A stretch of 45,437 nt of DNA, from NCBI GenBank assembly GCA_025350305.1, contig JANXYC010000272.1, positions 1-45,437 of the forward strand, in the 5' to 3' direction. Below are positions 42,134 to 45,437 of this stretch, piece by piece. Under the pieces are notes generated by a model, which was given only the letters and a program-made list of their open reading frames with translations, was not told the DNA's origin and searched no databases. Source of the stretch: Cyclobacteriaceae bacterium. Its GTDB lineage: Bacteria; Bacteroidota; Bacteroidia; Cytophagales; Cyclobacteriaceae. Position numbers and translations under genes: made by a program. Each line of letters begins with the position of its first letter. Position 1 is the first letter of the stretch.

Positions 42134-42943
42134 ATGAAACGAAGAGATTTTGTGAAACTTTCCGGAACGACAGTTGTTTCGGCCATTGTTATACCCCCTG
42201 CCCTGCAAAGTTGTATGGCTGGTATGAAAATGAACATGGGCAGCAGTGTTGCCGTCAAGGAGGGTTCTTTTGATGTTGGGTTGCCCATCCCTTCCGAAGT
42301 TGGCACAACTGCGCCTTTGGCAACTAAGTCAAGTACCTTTGCTGTGGTCAAAGGAAAATCCACCGCTACCTTAACCTATCAAAGCAATATCCTGGGGCCT
42401 ACCATCCGCGTCAATACTGGACAGACTGTAAACGCTGCATTGCAAAACAACCTCAGCGAAGAGACCAATATTCATTGGCACGGCTTGAAAGTGCCCGCCA
42501 ATATGGACGGCCATCCGAAAGACCTGGCTCAGGCCGGAGGTTCCTTTAATTATGTTTTGCCCATCAACCAGAGGGCTGGAACTTACTGGTATCATCCGCA
42601 TCCGCATAAAAAGACAGGCAAACAAGTTCATGCCGGCCTGGCCGGAATGTTTATTGTAAACGACAATGAAGAGGCCGCCCTTAACCTTCCTTCCGGGGAT
42701 TTTGAAGTTCCCCTGGTAATCCAGGACAAGCGGTTTAGTGGCGATCAGTTGTCTTATGCCCCGACTATGAGGGAGGTAATGACCGGCTACTTTGGCGAGA
42801 CGGTAATTGTCAATGGAACGGCTTCACCCGTTTTAACTGTCACTACCCGCTGGTACCGTTTCCGCATACTCAATGGCTCAACTGCACGCGTTTACAACCT
42901 GGCCCTAAAATGCAATGGACGCATTCCGTTTCCCGGACAATAA
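42134..42943 (+). pseudogene. Truncated multicopper oxidase (two cupredoxin domains only)
   Basis: The 269-aa product starts with a Tat-like leader (MKRRDFVKLSGTTVVSAIVI). It has the first two multicopper oxidase copper-binding boxes, NIHWHGLKVPANMDG and TYWYHPHPHKKTGKQVHAGL, resembling CueO-type oxidases. The second domain stops abruptly after YNLALKCNGRIPFPGQ. The third cupredoxin domain with the H-x-x-H-x-H and HCH-x3-H boxes, needed for type 1 and trinuclear copper sites, is missing and not found in other frames of the 47 bp before the next gene. It is therefore probably a degraded gene, or a two-domain form if translation is real. A complete multicopper oxidase follows directly. Confidence 0.75.
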
Positions 42944-42990
42944 CCCAGGTCTGAAAAAATCGAAGAAACCGAATAAGCAATAAGCTTAGA

Positions 42991-45279
42991 ATGAAACTGC
43001 AACTTTACTTCCTGTTGTTAATTCCTTTTTCCAGTCTGGCGCAAGGCATTCATTCCAAACACATCAGTAAGGTCAAGGATTCATTACTGCAAAAACCAAC
43101 TTCATACAACTATTCTTTACAATCACGCGAGGTCAATACGGGAACGGCTTACAAAGGGAAAAAAGTCGAATACGATTTGTATGTCAGCGATACCCTGGTA
43201 AATTTTACTGGCAAGCACCGCCATGCCATTGCTATCAATGGACAAATTCCCGCTCCCATTCTTGAATTTACCGAAGGTGATACCGCCATCATCCGTGTGC
43301 ATAACTTTATGAATATGGAAACCTCCATTCACTGGCACGGAATACTATTGCCCAATAAAGAAGATGGCGTTCCCTATTTAACCACATCCCCTGTTGAACC
43401 GGGTGAAACTTTCACATTCACTTTTCCACTTATTCAAAGTGGTACGTATTGGTATCATTCGCATACCATGTTGCAGGAGCAAAGCGGCTTATATGGTTCA
43501 ATTATCATTCATCCAGCTCAAGCAGAGCCTGTGTTGAAGGAATACGTATTGTTATTGTCAGACTGGACCGATGAAAATCCCCACCAGGTTTTGCGTTATT
43601 TAAAACGTGGTGGGGAATGGTACGCTATAAAAAAATCCGCCCTTCAAAGTTACGGAGAAGCTATTGCCGCGGGTTATCTTAAAGATAAACTAAAACAGGA
43701 ATGGCAACGGCTGCCCGCCATGGATGTGTCGGATGTGTACTACAATAAATTTCTTATGAATGGGCAGGAAAAAAATTATTTTAAGGATGCAAAGCCCGGC
43801 GAAGTGATAAGGCTTCGTATTATCAATGGCTCAGCCTCCTCGTACTTCAATCTACAGTATGCAAACAGCTATATGCGGGTGATTTCAGCTGATGGCATTA
43901 ATGTTACCCCTATCTCCGTCAACAAATTGGAAATTGCTGTTGCAGAAACATACGATGTTTTGATTACCGTTCCCCAAACCGGCGCGGCAGAATTAAGAGC
44001 CACCTCCTGGGATGTAATGGGATATTCCTCCGCTTATTTTGGAAATGGTACCATAATGAGTGCCCCCGATATTCCCAGACTCAATTATTTCAAAATGATG
44101 CGGGAAATGGGCGGCATGAATATGGGCAGCAGGGGCATGGAGGGAATGGATATGAAAGGTAAGGACCCAAAAGGCATGAAGGGAATGGATATGAAGGATA
44201 TGAAAATGCAACCCGATACTGTACCTAAAAAAATGGATAAGAGTAGTAATATGGATGAAATGAGCATGGACAATATGCTGGGAATGGAAATGACAATGCC
44301 CGGGGAATTTAATTATAACAGGTTGCGGTCGTTGCACTCCACCACATTGGATTCTACTTTAAAATCAAGGGAAATTAAATTATCGCTCACCGGCAATATG
44401 CTGCGATATGTATGGTCGTTTGATTATAAGACTTTATCCGTGGCTGATAAAATTCTTATCCGCCAAGGCGAAAGGGTACGGTTTGTTTTGACAAATAATA
44501 CCATGATGCGGCATCCCATGCACCTCCATGGCCACTTCTTCCGCTTCATCAACAGCCAGGATGACTATTCACCCATGAAACATACGTTTGATATTAGGCC
44601 CATGGAAACCGTTACGATCGAGTTTGAAGCGAATGAAGAACGGGACTGGTTTTTCCATTGCCATATATTGTATCACATGATGAGTGGTATGGCACGTATT
44701 GTAAGTTATGAAGGCAGTGAGCAAAATGAATTTGCTAAAACAGGTTACAAAAAATTAAAAAAAGAAGATAATGCGCTTTATCCATGGTACGATCTTTCGG
44801 TACATACACAAGGCGCATGGCTTTCCGGTAATATATCCACTAACAAAACCGCACTGGAGTTCGAAGGCAGGGCTGACTGGAGGGGAGACTTTGAAACCGA
44901 AACACACCTGCTCCGCTACCTTGACAAACCACAATTCCTGGCTTTTTATGTAGGCTATGATAACCGTCAAAACAAGACATTGCCGCTGTTCAATGAGTCG
45001 AATAGCAAAGACAACCGCCGCGTATTTGATGCTGGTTTTTATTATCTATTGCCCCTCCTTATACGATCAGAATGGAGGGTTGATAACACAGGCAGGTTGC
45101 GGCTGCAATTGGAAAGGAGAGATTTGCCATTGAGCAATAATTTCTTTTTCGACTGGCGGATAAACACAGATAAGGAGTACACTGTCAATTTCCGTTACAT
45201 GGTGAGCAAACATTTTTCCATCAGCACGAATTATGACAGTGATTATAAATGGGGAACTGGTTTAACATGGCATTATTAA
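42991..45279 (+). CDS. Multicopper oxidase (CopA-like) with Met-rich insert and C-terminal beta-barrel-like domain
   Basis: The 762-aa protein has a signal peptide (MKLQLYFLLLIPFSSLAQ). All four copper boxes are intact: SIHWHGILLP, TYWYHSHTML, HPMHLHGHFFRF, and WFFHCHILYHMMSGM. Between domains 2 and 3, residues 369-437 are extremely Met/Gly/Asp-rich (MREMGGMNMGSRGMEGMDMK), a copper-binding feature of CopA/PcoA proteins. After the oxidase (about residue 590 on) is a 170-aa beta-rich tail (LSGNISTNKTALEFEGRADW, FLAFYVGYDNRQNK, YTVNFRYMVSKHFSISTNYD) ending in GTGLTWHY, like a CopB outer-membrane barrel. It probably oxidises and sequesters copper(I) in the periplasm or at the outer membrane. Confidence 0.88.
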   Translation: MKLQLYFLLLIPFSSLAQGIHSKHISKVKDSLLQKPTSYNYSLQSREVNTGTAYKGKKVEYDLYVSDTLVNFTGKHRHAIAINGQIPAPILEFTEGDTAIIRVHNFMNMETSIHWHGILLPNKEDGVPYLTTSPVEPGETFTFTFPLIQSGTYWYHSHTMLQEQSGLYGSIIIHPAQAEPVLKEYVLLLSDWTDENPHQVLRYLKRGGEWYAIKKSALQSYGEAIAAGYLKDKLKQEWQRLPAMDVSDVYYNKFLMNGQEKNYFKDAKPGEVIRLRIINGSASSYFNLQYANSYMRVISADGINVTPISVNKLEIAVAETYDVLITVPQTGAAELRATSWDVMGYSSAYFGNGTIMSAPDIPRLNYFKMMREMGGMNMGSRGMEGMDMKGKDPKGMKGMDMKDMKMQPDTVPKKMDKSSNMDEMSMDNMLGMEMTMPGEFNYNRLRSLHSTTLDSTLKSREIKLSLTGNMLRYVWSFDYKTLSVADKILIRQGERVRFVLTNNTMMRHPMHLHGHFFRFINSQDDYSPMKHTFDIRPMETVTIEFEANEERDWFFHCHILYHMMSGMARIVSYEGSEQNEFAKTGYKKLKKEDNALYPWYDLSVHTQGAWLSGNISTNKTALEFEGRADWRGDFETETHLLRYLDKPQFLAFYVGYDNRQNKTLPLFNESNSKDNRRVFDAGFYYLLPLLIRSEWRVDNTGRLRLQLERRDLPLSNNFFFDWRINTDKEYTVNFRYMVSKHFSISTNYDSDYKWGTGLTWHY

Positions 45280-45372
45280 TCCTACTTTGTCAAGTTAGGC
45301 AATCTATTGAATAGCATAAGGTTGCAGCCCGAAGAGCGAATCAGAAGTATGGTCACGAAGAACACAACGAAC

Positions 45373-45437
45373 CACTACGAGCACTACGAAATCGAGGTCC
45401 AGCGGATCATTGGCCCTGTTTCGTTGTGCTCGTTGTG
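45373..45437. repeat. Inverted repeat at the window edge (REP-like)
   Basis: CACTACGAGCACTACGAAA (45373-45391) matches the reverse complement of 45419-45437 with two mismatches, across a 27-nt loop. Each arm consists of two similar 9-10 nt units. The right arm continues beyond the window. Confidence 0.55.

Noticed and set aside
1..45437. tRNA or rRNA genes, CRISPR arrays, standard IS transposases.
   Set aside because: Gaps between genes were read for these and none was found; the only repeated DNA is the GIY-YIG-associated pair and the edge inverted repeat.

Overview
The window looks like a chromosomal segment of a Bacteroidota bacterium, probably of the Cytophagales/Chryseolinea type. The evidence is a giant C25-type protein with a type IX secretion (T9SS) C-terminal sorting domain, a TonB receptor with an N-terminal carboxypeptidase-regulatory domain, PspC/GIN-domain and DUF5916 proteins, signal peptides ending in A/G-Q, few Shine-Dalgarno sites, and several -7 elements of the Bacteroidota form TAnnTTTG. 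The genus is an inference. No rRNA, tRNA or CRISPR array was seen.

Layout. 1-8 kb: the 3' part of a TPR-S (DUF4071) / SLOG-like / cyclase-like protein, a PorU-like T9SS protein on the minus strand, and an overlapping pair ending in a HEPN-like protein. 8-16 kb: PadR plus a tandem-PspC/GIN membrane protein, a heparan-glucosaminide acetyltransferase-like membrane protein, an ECF sigma / candidate anti-sigma / outer-membrane-barrel operon, and a TetR regulator. 16-20 kb: a phenylacetyl-CoA epoxidase operon (paaA, a double-length paaB, a 31-codon small ORF, paaC, a DinB gene, paaD; no paaE in view). 20-24 kb: a TrmN6-like methyltransferase, a DUF5916 protein, and yceI followed by marR. 24.1-25.2 kb: two copies of a structured repeat flanking a small GIY-YIG nuclease gene. 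25.2-34 kb: ahcY, a DsbA/FrnE oxidoreductase, a sialidase-fold protein, a GDSL esterase, a CocE-like hydrolase, an APC permease and a lipoprotein.

34-45.4 kb looks metal-related. A ZnuD-like TonB receptor and a lipoprotein each carry nearly the same 15-bp palindrome next to a TATATTTG -7 element, which suggests one Fur/Zur-family regulator. Diverging from them is a di-heme cytochrome / Rieske / porin operon behind a 16-bp AT-rich palindrome. After it come a His-rich small protein, a DUF2231 membrane protein, a lipoprotein, a truncated multicopper oxidase, and a full-length multicopper oxidase with a Met-rich insert and a beta-rich C-terminal extension resembling a CopA-CopB fusion.

Best candidates for something undescribed: (i) the GIY-YIG gene bracketed by about 95%-identical 231-bp repeats that can fold into a three-way-junction structure, formally like REP/RAYT elements but with a different nuclease; (ii) the shared palindromic operator of the TonB receptor and lipoprotein; (iii) the multicopper oxidase-barrel fusion beside a truncated paralogue; (iv) the duplicated PaaB and the hidden small ORF overlapping paaC; (v) the TPR-S/SLOG-like/degenerate-cyclase protein cut by the left window edge.
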